Shown: positions 27,039-36,164 of the stretch, piece after piece
Position numbering within the stretch: the stretch's first letter is position 1
Layout: each line of letters opens with the position of its first letter
Assembly: GCF_003628305.1 (NCBI RefSeq)
Contig: NZ_RBZM01000008.1
Coordinates: 372,001-436,000, forward strand
Direction: 5' to 3'
From: Cohnella endophytica
Lineage (GTDB): Bacteria > Bacillota > Bacilli > Paenibacillales > Paenibacillaceae
Length of the DNA stretch: 64,000 nt
Notes under the pieces: generated by a model
Seen by the model: only the letters and a program-made list of their open reading frames with translations
Told to the model about the DNA's origin: nothing
The model's database searches: none
Made by a program: the position numbers and the translations under genes

Positions 27039-27983
27039 ATGGTTTGGTACGCGCACGTCAAATGGTTCACCGACGTTACTCCGATCAAAGAAGCGATAGA
27101 CAACGTATTGTCTCCCGTATTCATGGGAACGGCTCTTGCGGTTGCTTTGCTGTTGGCGTTATTAACGCAGCTCATGCCCGTGATCATGAAGGCTCCTGCT
27201 CTAGTGGCTCTGGATCGCCATGTCGAGCGATTACGGCCTTGGTCGTTCCGAATCCTCCAATACGGCACGGCGATTGCGCTGGGATGGTCTTTGCTGGAAG
27301 GCAGCCTGTTCGCGCCCGAATTCGCCAGCCCGCACGGGGCGTTGAGCATCGTGATCTGCTTGGCAATCGCACTTCTGTTGATTCCGCACCATTACGCAAT
27401 GAAGGCCGCTTCGGTCATCTTGTTCGGACTTTATGTGTATTACGTCGGCCGGTACGGTCTTTTTCACATGCTGGATTACGGTTTCTACTTGGCGATTGCC
27501 GCGGCGCTCGGATTACACAAAACCGAATTCGAGAAATGGTCGTTCCCGTTGTTGTATCTCGGTACGGGATTGTCTCTATGCTGGGTAGCGGTGGAGAAGT
27601 GGATCTATCCCGCGATGAGTCTCGACATAATCGAACACCATCACGTACCGACCTTCGGCTTCGATCCGGCGGTATTCATCGTACTGGCGGCGTTCATCGA
27701 ATTCGTCGTAGGTTATTTGCTCGTGGTAGGCATTTTAAATCGGTTGCTTGCCATCGTCCTTACGCTTCTATTTATTATGACAACGATGCTCTTCGGTTAC
27801 GTGGAAATCGTAGGCCACTTCATGATACACGTCATCTTGATCCTTTTCATCGTCGAAGGGGTTAGCTTCTACAAGCCGCCGGTCGAGATGCACAAAACGA
27901 GATTGGACCGGGTCGTCTTCGTTGCGCTTAATTTTTTGCTCGTATTGGCGACCTTTGTGTTGTTATATTACCGATTCGCTTGA
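27039..27983 (+). CDS. Polytopic membrane protein, DoxX-like
   Basis: This 314-residue protein has about eight hydrophobic helices and little soluble sequence. The segments LLIPHHYAMKAASVILFGLYVYYVGRYG and TGLSLCWVAVEKWIYP vaguely recall DoxX-type membrane proteins, but no diagnostic motif was found. It contains a His cluster (IEHHHVPTFGFDP) between helices. The SD AAGGGG lies about 10 bases before the ATG. The small membrane-protein gene 71 bp downstream is on the same strand and may be cotranscribed. Function is unknown. Confidence 0.7.
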   Translation: MVWYAHVKWFTDVTPIKEAIDNVLSPVFMGTALAVALLLALLTQLMPVIMKAPALVALDRHVERLRPWSFRILQYGTAIALGWSLLEGSLFAPEFASPHGALSIVICLAIALLLIPHHYAMKAASVILFGLYVYYVGRYGLFHMLDYGFYLAIAAALGLHKTEFEKWSFPLLYLGTGLSLCWVAVEKWIYPAMSLDIIEHHHVPTFGFDPAVFIVLAAFIEFVVGYLLVVGILNRLLAIVLTLLFIMTTMLFGYVEIVGHFMIHVILILFIVEGVSFYKPPVEMHKTRLDRVVFVALNFLLVLATFVLLYYRFA

Positions 27984-28054
27984 ATATTTGCTATATTTTG
28001 TGCATTTCGGGGGCGCGTCCGTTGTATACTAGGTAAAAAAAGGAGGAATTTCTT

Positions 28055-28489
28055 ATGCAGCAATTCGCGGTTGTGGTCAGGGAAATTCGGACGTTACTTG
28101 CCTCGTTCAAAGTCGTCGCCCTCGTGATCCCTTATCACTTGCACCTGTTGTTCGGCGGGTTGGGGGTATTGTTCCTGGAGAAAATCTTGTACCGTACGAT
28201 TTCCTACAACAACTGGGATACTTTGGATACGATTTTCGTAGACATCCCGCTGCACTTAATCGTTTATTATGGCTTTTATGTAGGCTTATGGTTAACCTTG
28301 ATCTCTAAAAACGTCAAATATTTGCCCTATGGCCTCTGGGGATTCGCTTTCGTCGCGCTGTACCCTTTCGAGCATATTTCGCTGGGCCAGCTCGTTCAAG
28401 CGATTCTATATGCCGTTGCCGGTTACGGCCTGTTCCGTTACTCGGCTACCTCGCATGACGCGAACAACGCGAGTAGTTTTAAAGTATAG
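28055..28489 (+). CDS. Small membrane protein of unknown function, 144 residues
   Basis: It has about four hydrophobic segments (VVALVIPYHLHLLFGGLGVLF, IFVDIPLHLIVYYGFYVGLWL, LWGFAFVALYPF, LVQAILYAVAGYGLF) and no recognised domain. The SD AAAGGAGG lies about 9 bases before the ATG. A strong terminator follows. It may be functionally tied to the preceding membrane protein by proximity only. Confidence 0.7.
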   Translation: MQQFAVVVREIRTLLASFKVVALVIPYHLHLLFGGLGVLFLEKILYRTISYNNWDTLDTIFVDIPLHLIVYYGFYVGLWLTLISKNVKYLPYGLWGFAFVALYPFEHISLGQLVQAILYAVAGYGLFRYSATSHDANNASSFKV

Positions 28490-28518
28490 TCGGAAACGGC
28501 AACGTATTCGTACATACG

Positions 28519-28558
28519 AACCGATCTCTTGGATTTCGAGCCGAGAGATCGGTTTTTT
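28519..28558 (+). terminator. Terminator after the small membrane protein
   Basis: AACCGATCTCTTGG pairs with CCGAGAGATCGGTT and is followed by TTTTGG. Confidence 0.88.
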
Positions 28559-28581
28559 GGTCTTCAGGCAACCAACGATCA

Positions 28582-29148
28582 TTACGAAATGCTTGTGCTC
28601 CGGCGCTTAGGGGCTATACCCTCCGTTCCCACGCGAATAAAGGTAATTAGGACGAGGGCCGTCGCCGTTCCCAGATAACTCCAGAAGACGAAAGGGTTAT
28701 TCGTGTCCGTGCCGGCAATGAGGCCATGAACGAGCGCCAAGAAGAATACGGGATATGCGGCCATGTGAAAGATGAGCCATATCCGTCTGGAGAGCAGAGA
28801 CTTGAAATCCGTCGTCAGCAAAATGAAAAGCAATCCATACAGAGCCATTGAGCCCATTCCATACACGATCCGGTTCTCTGGATAGGAGAAGGGGAGAAGC
28901 AATTGGCCCCAGGTAAAAGGAGAGTATGTGTCGATAGATAAAATCATAACATGTGCGATCGAGAGGAAGAGACCGGCCGCTTGCATGCGAGCGTGCCAAG
29001 CATAAGAACGTTTCTTCCATTTCCCTTTGACGTTCGGCATCCCGTGTACGATACCCAACATGACGCCGATGAACAGCGAATAATAACCGGCAAGACCCGC
29101 TACTCTCGTGATCGTCCAACTAGGAAGGTTAAGCAGCACGTCATTCAT
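28582..29148 (-). CDS. Ferric-reductase-like transmembrane (heme b) protein
   Basis: This 188-residue protein has about five to six helices. Conserved His residues lie in IVHGMP, WHARMQAAGLFLSIAHVMIL and LIFHMAAYPVFFLALVHGL, the pattern of di-heme ferric-reductase-like (MsrQ/YedZ-type) membrane domains. It lies 3 bp downstream of the ApbE-type FMN transferase on the same strand, a common pairing for membrane electron-transfer modules. No NAD(P)H or flavin domain is fused. The electron acceptor is not evident. Confidence 0.8.
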   Translation of the reverse strand: MNDVLLNLPSWTITRVAGLAGYYSLFIGVMLGIVHGMPNVKGKWKKRSYAWHARMQAAGLFLSIAHVMILSIDTYSPFTWGQLLLPFSYPENRIVYGMGSMALYGLLFILLTTDFKSLLSRRIWLIFHMAAYPVFFLALVHGLIAGTDTNNPFVFWSYLGTATALVLITFIRVGTEGIAPKRRSTSIS

Positions 29149-29151
29149 ATT

Positions 29152-30135
29152 CTAACGAGCCTCCTTCCAGCAAACGTTGGAGCCTTTCCCGTGCACGAAA
29201 CGAACGGATTTGTCGGCTGTAACCAGCAAAGCATCGTATCCCGGGAAAGCTTCCTTCGCCCAGGCTTCGCCTTCCTTGGAGCCGAGAATGCAGATCGTTT
29301 TCGCTACGATCTCCGCATCTGCTACGGATGCTCCGAGAACGGTGCATTGCATGACATCGCTATCCGCAGGAAAACCCGTGCGCGGGTCGATGAGATGATG
29401 CATGACACCGCTCGGGGTCTTCCAACGTCTTTTCGTGGTCCCGGAGGTAGCCGCGGCTCCTTGTTTAAGCTGCGCCGTAGCGAGAATGTCCGGCTTTTTC
29501 TGTCCTCTCGAAGTCCACGGGGCAGGGATATCCACTTCCCAAGCGGGTCGATCGTTCTGCCCCCATCCCCAAACCTTCAAGTCCCCGCCCGCATTGACTT
29601 GTCCGGCCTCGATTCCCCCCACCATGAGCCAGCTTACGATTCGATCTACGGACCATCCCTTAACCAATCCGCCCAAGTCAAGGCTTGTCCCGCGGGAGAG
29701 TCGCGCCAGATTGAAAATGGGATACGTGGTCCAACTGCGTTCAAGCGATCGGTAGGAGGGAGCTTCTAGCATAGCGGACTGAGGGAGTCCAAATCCGCCG
29801 TAGTTCTCGATTGTTTCGAAACTTCGATCATAACCGGCATACTCAAGGGCCCTAAGTATGCATGGCTCGTATATTCCTTTCGTTAAGCGCTTGTATTCTA
29901 CGGCATGGCTAAGCACTTCGAGCATTACGGACGAGACGCGAACGGGAAATCCGCGAGAAGCGTTTAGCCGACTTAACTCGCTCTCGGGAAGGAAGCGGCT
30001 GAATCTCCCTTCGACGAAAACGAACCAGTTGCGGATTTCATGGAGCGATTGGACTTCATCTTCCGGCCGTCCTTCCATAAGCGCAACATCGATCTCGGTA
30101 TTCATCGCGCGAAAATGATCTTGTTCCATACTCAT
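29152..30135 (-). CDS. FAD:protein FMN transferase (ApbE family)
   Basis: ApbE enzymes covalently attach FMN to Thr/Ser of exported redox proteins. The 327-residue protein shows MNTEIDVAL at the start and RFSRFLPESELSRLNAS. It also has the FAD/Mg-binding segment SLDLGGLVKGWSVDRIV and NAGGDLKVWG. HHLIDPRTGFPADSDVMQCTV then follows with TVLGASVADAEIVAKTI. No lipobox or signal peptide is visible, so it may act in the cytoplasm. The neighbouring heme-b protein and 84-residue membrane protein suggest a small membrane redox module, but no classic FMN-binding substrate motif is found nearby. Confidence 0.93.
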   Translation of the reverse strand: MSMEQDHFRAMNTEIDVALMEGRPEDEVQSLHEIRNWFVFVEGRFSRFLPESELSRLNASRGFPVRVSSVMLEVLSHAVEYKRLTKGIYEPCILRALEYAGYDRSFETIENYGGFGLPQSAMLEAPSYRSLERSWTTYPIFNLARLSRGTSLDLGGLVKGWSVDRIVSWLMVGGIEAGQVNAGGDLKVWGWGQNDRPAWEVDIPAPWTSRGQKKPDILATAQLKQGAAATSGTTKRRWKTPSGVMHHLIDPRTGFPADSDVMQCTVLGASVADAEIVAKTICILGSKEGEAWAKEAFPGYDALLVTADKSVRFVHGKGSNVCWKEAR

Positions 30136-30146
30136 TTCCTCCTACG

Positions 30147-30401
30147 TTAGGATTGTCTTGACTGGGAACGGAACCTGAAGCCGCGGCCGGATTCGGCAGG
30201 GGTATCCAACGTCTCGCGTTGCGGAGTATCATTCGGCTGGACGGATGGGCTTAATATTTGTTCAGGGGCGGATGGAGCGTTCGCCGTTCGCGACCGAAAG
30301 GTTTCGCTGCCTCTGGCTTGTTGAAGTAGGAGGGCAACCGAAATCGTGCATCCGATACCGATGGCCCACTTCCTGAATTGCTTGCGGACCGAATCGCGCA
30401 A
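30147..30401 (-). CDS. Small membrane-anchored protein in the ApbE operon
   Basis: A protein of about 84 residues with an N-terminal basic region, one transmembrane segment (WAIGIGCTISVALLLQ) and a polar Ser/Pro/Arg-rich tail. The TTG at 30401 is chosen because GGGGGG lies 6 bases upstream. The ATG at 30407 directly abuts that SD. It is 11 bp upstream of apbE and probably the first gene of the operon. No SGAT/SGAS FMN-attachment motif is present, so it is not an obvious ApbE target. Function is unknown. Confidence 0.65.
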   Translation of the reverse strand: MRDSVRKQFRKWAIGIGCTISVALLLQQARGSETFRSRTANAPSAPEQILSPSVQPNDTPQRETLDTPAESGRGFRFRSQSRQS

Positions 30402-30622
30402 GGTCATCCCCCCATTCTTTCCGTCAGTATAATCCCGGATGATGAAAGAGGGATGAGAAAAACCTTAAAAGATGCTGAGAATGGATCGCATACTAAAAAA
30501 TGGCGGAACGGAGACTCTAAAAAGGGTGACGGAAAATAGATCCGTTAATTGGGTGGAGTACATGTGACCGTTCGTTCGAAACGCCATGAATAAGGATGTA
30601 AATTTTATTGGTTTCGCTCAAT

Positions 30623-30652
30623 TTGACTTGTCGACCGATCGTTCGATAAAAT
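30623..30652 (+). promoter_or_regulatory. RND efflux promoter with palindromic operator
   Basis: TTGACT (30623-30628) and TAAAAT (30647-30652) are 18 bp apart. The spacer holds the near-palindrome TCGACCGATCGTTCGA (30631-30646), a likely site for the TetR protein encoded downstream at 33818. Confidence 0.8.
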
Positions 30653-30708
30653 GAGATTAAATAAACTAAAACTTATGCATTGACAGACATGCCAAGGAGT
30701 GGAGAAGC

Positions 30709-33700
30709 TTGAAGAGCGTAATTGGATTTTCGTTAAAAAATAAGTTCGCATTATGGATGATCACGATTATCGTCGTCGTGGCGGGGTTGTACTCGGGGAT
30801 GACGATGAAGCAGGAAAGCTTGCCTAACCTGAGTTTCCCTTTTCTAAGCGTCACGACCGTTTATCCGGGCTCTGCGCCGGACGCGGTGGTCAAGGACGTT
30901 ACGGAGCCGCTGGAGAAACGGCTGAAAAACATCGAAGGCGTGAAGAACATCAACTCGACGTCGATGGAGAACGTATCCTCGATCTTCATCGAGTACGACT
31001 TCGGTCAGGATATGGACGCCGCGGTTACCCGGTTAAGGGAAGCGACTGCCGACGTCAAGTTGCCGGAAGGGGTAAAAGCTCCGGACATTTCGAAATTCTC
31101 GTTTAACTCCTTCCCTGTCATTTCGTTAAGCGCATCCGGCCAAGGGAGCCTGGAGAACCTAACCAAAACCGTTTCGGAGGAAGTTCAACCGGTTCTGGAA
31201 GGCGTATCCGGAGTCGCGTCCGTCCAGATCGCAGGCCAGTTCGTCCAAGAAGTGACGTTGAAGTTCGATCAAGCGAAGCTCGCGGAATTTGGTCTTAACG
31301 ATGATGCCATCAAGGGCATCGTTCAGGGCTCGGCCCTGAAAGTTCCTCTGGGCTTGTTCCAATTGGATCAATCGGAAAAAGCCGTAGTCGTCGACGGTCG
31401 AATTACGACGATCGACGATTTGAAAAACATCATTATTCCCGTAATGCCGAAAGCTGGCGCGGCGAATGCGGGCGGCGGATTGACGACGGTTAAGCTAAGC
31501 GAAGTCGCGGATATCCGAATGTCCGGTAAAGCTGAATCGATTTCCCGCACGAACGGCGCGGAATCGATCGGGATTCAGATCGTCAAATCCAACGACGCGA
31601 ATACGGTCGACGTCGTTAACGGCGTTAAAAACGAAGTGGCCAAGCTTAAAGAAAAGTTCACGGATCTGAAGCTCGACGTCATGCTCGATCAGGGCAAGCC
31701 GATCGAGAAGTCCGTCGAGACGATGTTAAGCAAGGCATTGTTCGGAGCGTTGTTCGCGGTAATCGTCATTCTTCTTTTCTTGCGGAATATCAGAACGACG
31801 TTGATCTCGATCGTATCGATTCCATTGTCGCTCGTAATCGCGGTACTGTTCCTGAAGCAATTCAATATTACGCTGAACATCATGACGCTCGGAGCCATGA
31901 CCGTCGCCATCGGACGGGTCGTGGACGATTCGATCGTCGTAATCGAGAACATCTATCGTCGAATGTCCTTGGCGAACGAGAAGCTGAAGGGCAGGGAACT
32001 CGTGCTGGAAGCGACGCGGGAAATGTTCCTTCCGATTATGTCCTCCACGATCGTAACGATCGCGGTATTCCTTCCGCTCGGTCTCGTAAGCGGTATGGTC
32101 GGGCAGATCTTCCTGCCGTTCGCGTTAACGATCGTGTTTGCTTTGTTGGCTTCCTTGGTCGTGGCCGTAACGGTCGTTCCGATGCTAGCTCATCAAATGT
32201 TCAAGCGCGGAATTAAGGCTGGCAAAGGACATGACCATGACGAGAAGCCGGGACGTCTCGCCAGAGGTTATCGCGGTCTGCTTACCTCGGCTTTGAATCA
32301 CAAGATCATAACGCTTGTGATCGCATTCGCGCTTCTGATCGGCAGCTTATTCTTAGTTCCGTTGATCGGAGCGAGCTTCTTGCCGGAACAAGAGGACAAA
32401 TACGCGATGGTTACTTATACGCCGGAGCCGGGAGATCGCGTAGAAGACGTCGAACAACTGGCGCTCGTCGCCGAGAAGTACATTCGCGAGCAGCCGGATG
32501 TCGAGAGCTTGCAATATTCCATCGGCGGATCGAACCCGCTTCAACCGGGACCGTCGAAATCGGGATTGTTCTATATGCAGTATAAGAGCGACACGAAAAA
32601 CTTCGCGGATAAGAAGGAAGCGTTGATCGAAGGCTTGCGCAAGGCCGTTCCGACGGGACAGTGGGCGGAGATGAACCAAGGCGGAGGTTTGGGCGGAAGC
32701 AGCTTCAGTCTGAGCGTGTTCGGAGAGAGCTTGGAGGATATCACGCCGGTCGTCAATCAGATCGCAGATCTGATGAAAGCCGATTCTTCGTTCGAGAAGG
32801 TCGATACGAGCCTCTCGAAGACGTACGAGCAATACACGTTCGTCGCCGACCAAGCGAAGCTGAGCCAATACGGATTGACCGCCGGACAAATCGCGATGGC
32901 GTTGAGCCCGCAGCGGGTAAGACCGGTGCTGACGAACGTCGTCGAGAACGGCAAATCTTACGAGGTGTACGTGGACGTTCCTACGGCCCAATTCAGCAAT
33001 GTCGAGGAGCTTCTGGACGTGAAACTGCAATCCCCGCTTGGGATTAGCGTGCCGATTCGCGATGTTGCCCAAGTGGAGCAAGGGACCTCGCCGAACTCGA
33101 TAGCGAGGCAGAACGGCAAGATGGTCGTTAACGTTACCGCGAAAGTCACGACATCCGACGTGGCGAAGGCATCCAACGACCTGAAAGCGAAAGTCGATAC
33201 GATCCAGAAGCCAGCGACGGTCGAAGTGAAATTCGGAGGGGTCACGGAGCAGATCAACGAAACGTTTACGCAGCTCGGTCTAGCCATGCTGGCCGCGATC
33301 GCGATCGTTTACTTGGTTCTCGTCTTGGCCTTCGGCGGCGGACTCGCGCCGTTCGCGATCATGTTCTCATTGCCGTTCGCGATTATCGGCGGACTCGTAG
33401 CCTTGTATGTAACGGGAGAGACGCTCAGCGTATCCGCTTTAATGGGGGCGCTCATGTTGATCGGAATCGTCGTCACGAACGCGATCGTGCTCATCGACCG
33501 CGTTATTCACAAGGAAAAAGAAGGATTGTCTACGCGGGAAGCGTTGCTCGAGGCGGGAAGCACCCGACTTCGTCCGATCCTGATGACCGCACTCGCGACG
33601 ATCGGCGCCCTTCTGCCACTGGCTTTCGGCTTCGAGAGCGCGGGTATTATATCCAAAGGGCTGGGAGTAACGGTTATCGGAGGATTGATCAGCTCGACGC

Positions 33701-33780
33701 TTCTTACCTTACTCATCGTGCCGATCATTTACGAACTCCTGATGAAATTGAAACGGAAGTCGAAGAAGGCGGAAGCCTAG
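30709..33780 (+). CDS. RND-family efflux pump (AcrB/SwrC-like)
   Basis: This is a 1023-residue inner-membrane proton-driven exporter with 12 helices and two large extracellular loops. Hallmarks include YPGSAPDAVVKDVTEPLEKRL near the N-terminus and the helix-4 proton-relay aspartates in GRVVDDSIVVIENIYRR. The second half shows the repeat topology (MGALMLIGIVVTNAIVLIDRV and RPILMTALATIGALLPLAFG). No membrane-fusion protein is adjacent, as in Gram-positive SwrC/YerP pumps. It starts with TTG after AAGGAG. The TetR gene 37 bp downstream is probably in the same operon. Confidence 0.94.
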   Translation: MKSVIGFSLKNKFALWMITIIVVVAGLYSGMTMKQESLPNLSFPFLSVTTVYPGSAPDAVVKDVTEPLEKRLKNIEGVKNINSTSMENVSSIFIEYDFGQDMDAAVTRLREATADVKLPEGVKAPDISKFSFNSFPVISLSASGQGSLENLTKTVSEEVQPVLEGVSGVASVQIAGQFVQEVTLKFDQAKLAEFGLNDDAIKGIVQGSALKVPLGLFQLDQSEKAVVVDGRITTIDDLKNIIIPVMPKAGAANAGGGLTTVKLSEVADIRMSGKAESISRTNGAESIGIQIVKSNDANTVDVVNGVKNEVAKLKEKFTDLKLDVMLDQGKPIEKSVETMLSKALFGALFAVIVILLFLRNIRTTLISIVSIPLSLVIAVLFLKQFNITLNIMTLGAMTVAIGRVVDDSIVVIENIYRRMSLANEKLKGRELVLEATREMFLPIMSSTIVTIAVFLPLGLVSGMVGQIFLPFALTIVFALLASLVVAVTVVPMLAHQMFKRGIKAGKGHDHDEKPGRLARGYRGLLTSALNHKIITLVIAFALLIGSLFLVPLIGASFLPEQEDKYAMVTYTPEPGDRVEDVEQLALVAEKYIREQPDVESLQYSIGGSNPLQPGPSKSGLFYMQYKSDTKNFADKKEALIEGLRKAVPTGQWAEMNQGGGLGGSSFSLSVFGESLEDITPVVNQIADLMKADSSFEKVDTSLSKTYEQYTFVADQAKLSQYGLTAGQIAMALSPQRVRPVLTNVVENGKSYEVYVDVPTAQFSNVEELLDVKLQSPLGISVPIRDVAQVEQGTSPNSIARQNGKMVVNVTAKVTTSDVAKASNDLKAKVDTIQKPATVEVKFGGVTEQINETFTQLGLAMLAAIAIVYLVLVLAFGGGLAPFAIMFSLPFAIIGGLVALYVTGETLSVSALMGALMLIGIVVTNAIVLIDRVIHKEKEGLSTREALLEAGSTRLRPILMTALATIGALLPLAFGFESAGIISKGLGVTVIGGLISSTLLTLLIVPIIYELLMKLKRKSKKAEA

Positions 33781-33817
33781 TCGGTTAAATCAATGGCATA
33801 GGGAGCGAAACCGGAGG

Positions 33818-34717
33818 ATGCAGGACAAGCGGGAACGAATTCTAGACGCAGCGATTCATTGTTTCGCGCGTAAAGGGTTTAGCGCGACTTCCATTCAGGA
33901 AATCGTCGACGAGCTCGGGATGGCCAAAGGCTCGATTTATTTTTACTTCAAGTCCAAGGACGAGTTGATCATATCGGCCATCCAGCATTACGGGGATATT
34001 CTCTTCGACCGCAGCTCGGGGCTTCCGGAAGAAGCGGGGCTCCCTCCTCGGGAGAAGCTCGTTCTGCAACTGGGAAGGCAGTTTCGTTTTATACGGGAGC
34101 ACTTAGATTTTATGCGGATGATGTTCAGCGAGCCGCTAACCGGCATGCACCCGCAAATTCGAGAGCTTATGCTGCGTCTTCGAGCGCGAGGCAAGCTGTG
34201 GAACGCGTCTCACTTATCCGCGATTTATGGATCTTCGATCGAGCATCGCCTAGGGGATGCCGTAGCTTTGTTCTCGGGAATAGTGGGCAAGTATCTCGAG
34301 GCGCTTCTGTTCGAAGAGCGAAGCTTTGATGAAGAGCGGCTTTGTCGATATCTCGTTCGGCGGTTGGATGATATGGTTGCCGGAATGGAAAGGGACGACG
34401 AAGCCGCGATCCTTCACTTGGAAGAGTTCGGGTTACTGCGCAAAGTCGCCGGTCTGGATCCGAACGAGGACAAAGAGGAAACCCGGCTGCTGCAGCGGAT
34501 GATGGACGAGACGGTAAACTCTCCGGGAGAACGCGATGAACGAACCCAAGCGGATTTGCTTAGCGCGCTGGGGCTGCTTAAGGAAGAGTCGGAGCGGTCT
34601 TCATTGAGAAATCCGTTCTTGGCCAGGGCCATGCTGGCGCTGCTGAAACAGCATGCGCTGGCGGGTTGGCAGGTGCCTTTGGAACAAATCGAGCATCGTT
34701 TAGATCGTCTAGAGTAA
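33818..34717 (+). CDS. TetR-family regulator with long C-terminal extension
   Basis: The N-terminal HTH (FARKGFSATSIQEIVDELGMAKGSIYFYFKSKDEL) is canonical TetR. At 299 residues the protein is about 100 residues longer than a normal TetR. The extra part (from about residue 200, VAGLDPNEDKEETRLL to the end) is charged and helical, with a heptad-like VPLEQIEHRLDRLE end. It is placed directly after the RND pump and probably autoregulates the operon through the palindrome at 30631-30646. The role of the extension is unknown. Confidence 0.88.
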   Translation: MQDKRERILDAAIHCFARKGFSATSIQEIVDELGMAKGSIYFYFKSKDELIISAIQHYGDILFDRSSGLPEEAGLPPREKLVLQLGRQFRFIREHLDFMRMMFSEPLTGMHPQIRELMLRLRARGKLWNASHLSAIYGSSIEHRLGDAVALFSGIVGKYLEALLFEERSFDEERLCRYLVRRLDDMVAGMERDDEAAILHLEEFGLLRKVAGLDPNEDKEETRLLQRMMDETVNSPGERDERTQADLLSALGLLKEESERSSLRNPFLARAMLALLKQHALAGWQVPLEQIEHRLDRLE

Positions 34718-34843
34718 GGCGTCGTTTTCATTTGGCATAATATGCTAAAAAGTTTCTAAAGTTTGAGCATGACGCCCCAATTCGATACCTAAGTTGTGTA
34801 TAGTTATTAGGAAAAATGACACAGCTTGGGGGAAGTTTGGGAG

Positions 34844-35473
34844 ATGTATTGTACGAATTGCGGAGAGAGGCTAATCGCTGCTGCGGTATCCTGTCCGAGT
34901 TGCGGTAGCGAGGTTAGGCAGATTCCGAAAATTAAGGAAGATGAAGTTGCCGCAACGGCCCTATCACCGAATGCTTTCGAGGCTGCGACCGCGGTGCAAC
35001 AACCGCAGGCATATCGTCCTACGGTGAACCCCGGGGGCTTGTCCGATGCGACCAAAAAGTTGATCCTTGTGGTCGCGGCGGCGATCGTGGCGATATTTTT
35101 AATTATCGAGTTCTCGGGAGGCGGTGGCGGAGGAAGTCAATCGACTCCCGAGAAGACGTTCAAGGGATTCATGAGCGCCGTCAAGAAGGAAGATGCCAAG
35201 AAGATGATCTCCTACATGTCGGTATCGTCGATGGGCTTCACCGATGGAGAGAACACGGATTCCATCGTTCAGATGCTGGAGAGAGGATTCGCTGACGGGG
35301 AGATGGATCTCCGCGATTATCGGATTACGAAGGTCGAGACGATGGGAGATCAAGCTACGATCGACTACGTGCTAGATTACATGGAAAACGGCAAGAAGCA
35401 AACGGACGAAGATTCGGTCGTACTCGCCAAAGTCGACGGCAAATGGTACATTAGCGGCGGCCTCGGTTTCTAG
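34844..35473 (+). CDS. Zinc-ribbon membrane protein with DUF4878/NTF2-like domain
   Basis: A protein of about 209 residues. The N-terminal zinc ribbon is CTNCGERL to CPSCG. A disordered linker and one transmembrane helix (ILVVAAAIVAIFLIIEF) follow, then an extracytoplasmic domain starting STPEKTFKGFMSAVKKEDAKKMI and ending DGKWYISGG, an NTF2-like layout. The ATG at 34844 is chosen as the zinc ribbon normally begins at the N-terminus; GGGGGAAG lies 8 bases before it. It is a paralogue of the protein at 36589, with two 51-bp repeat arrays between them. Confidence 0.8.
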   Translation: MYCTNCGERLIAAAVSCPSCGSEVRQIPKIKEDEVAATALSPNAFEAATAVQQPQAYRPTVNPGGLSDATKKLILVVAAAIVAIFLIIEFSGGGGGGSQSTPEKTFKGFMSAVKKEDAKKMISYMSVSSMGFTDGENTDSIVQMLERGFADGEMDLRDYRITKVETMGDQATIDYVLDYMENGKKQTDEDSVVLAKVDGKWYISGGLGF

Positions 35474-35504
35474 ATCCACGGCAATCGCTTAAAGCAACAG
35501 CAAT

Positions 35505-35547
35505 GACCGCCCTGTGTTAGCCTCAATAGGCAACGGGGCGGTCTTTT
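35505..35547 (+). terminator. Terminator before array 3
   Basis: GACCGCCC pairs with GGGGCGGTC across a 22-base loop and is followed by TTTTG. Confidence 0.75.
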
Positions 35548-35599
35548 GCTCGTTCGGGCGGTCTTCTCGGAGTCGGTTAGCCCATCCCCATTCCGCTAT

Positions 35600-36140
35600 C
35601 AGCCACAGCGCAGTTGCTCGATTCGCATGAGTAGGGTTCTCCCAGATCGCTAAATGTCTCGTAGTTACTCGATTCGTAGAAGTAAGGTTCTCCCAGACCA
35701 CTAATTAGTTCGCAGTTGCTCGATTCGTCATAGCAAGGTTCTCCCAGACCGCTAAATGGTTCGCAGTTGCTCGATTCGCCGAAGTAAGGTTCTCCCAGAC
35801 CACTAAATGTCTCGTAGTTACTCGATTCGACGGAGTAAGGTTCCCTAAGACCACTAATTGGCTCGCAGTTGCTTGATTCGACGGAGTAAGGTTCTCCCAG
35901 ACCACTAATTGGCTCGCAGTTGTTCGATTCGCCGGAGTAAGGTTCCCTAAGACCACTAATTGGCTCGCAGTTGCTCGAATCGCCGGAGTAAGTTTCTCCC
36001 AGATCACTAAATGGCTCGCAGTTGCTCGAATCGCTGGAGTAAGGTACCCCCCAGACCACTAAATGGCTCGCAGTTGCTCGAATCGCCGGAGTAAGGTCCC
36101 CTCAGACCACTAATTAGTTCGCAGTTGTTCGATTGATCAT
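35600..36140 (-). repeat. 51-bp intergenic tandem repeat, array 3
   Basis: About eleven units lie between two paralogous genes. On the + strand the anchor GCAGTTGCTCGATTCG recurs at 35610, 35661, 35712, 35763 and so on with a 51-bp step. One extra C near 36050 shifts the register by 1. On the minus strand a unit reads TTAGTGGTCTGG, then GAGAACCTTACT, CCGGCGAATCGAG and CAACTGCGAGCCAA, which matches array 1 (+ strand) at about 41 of 51 positions. The short stem is GGTCT / AGAACC with one bulge. Confidence 0.95.
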
Positions 36141-36164
36141 TCTCGTCACGACATTCGCCGCAAT

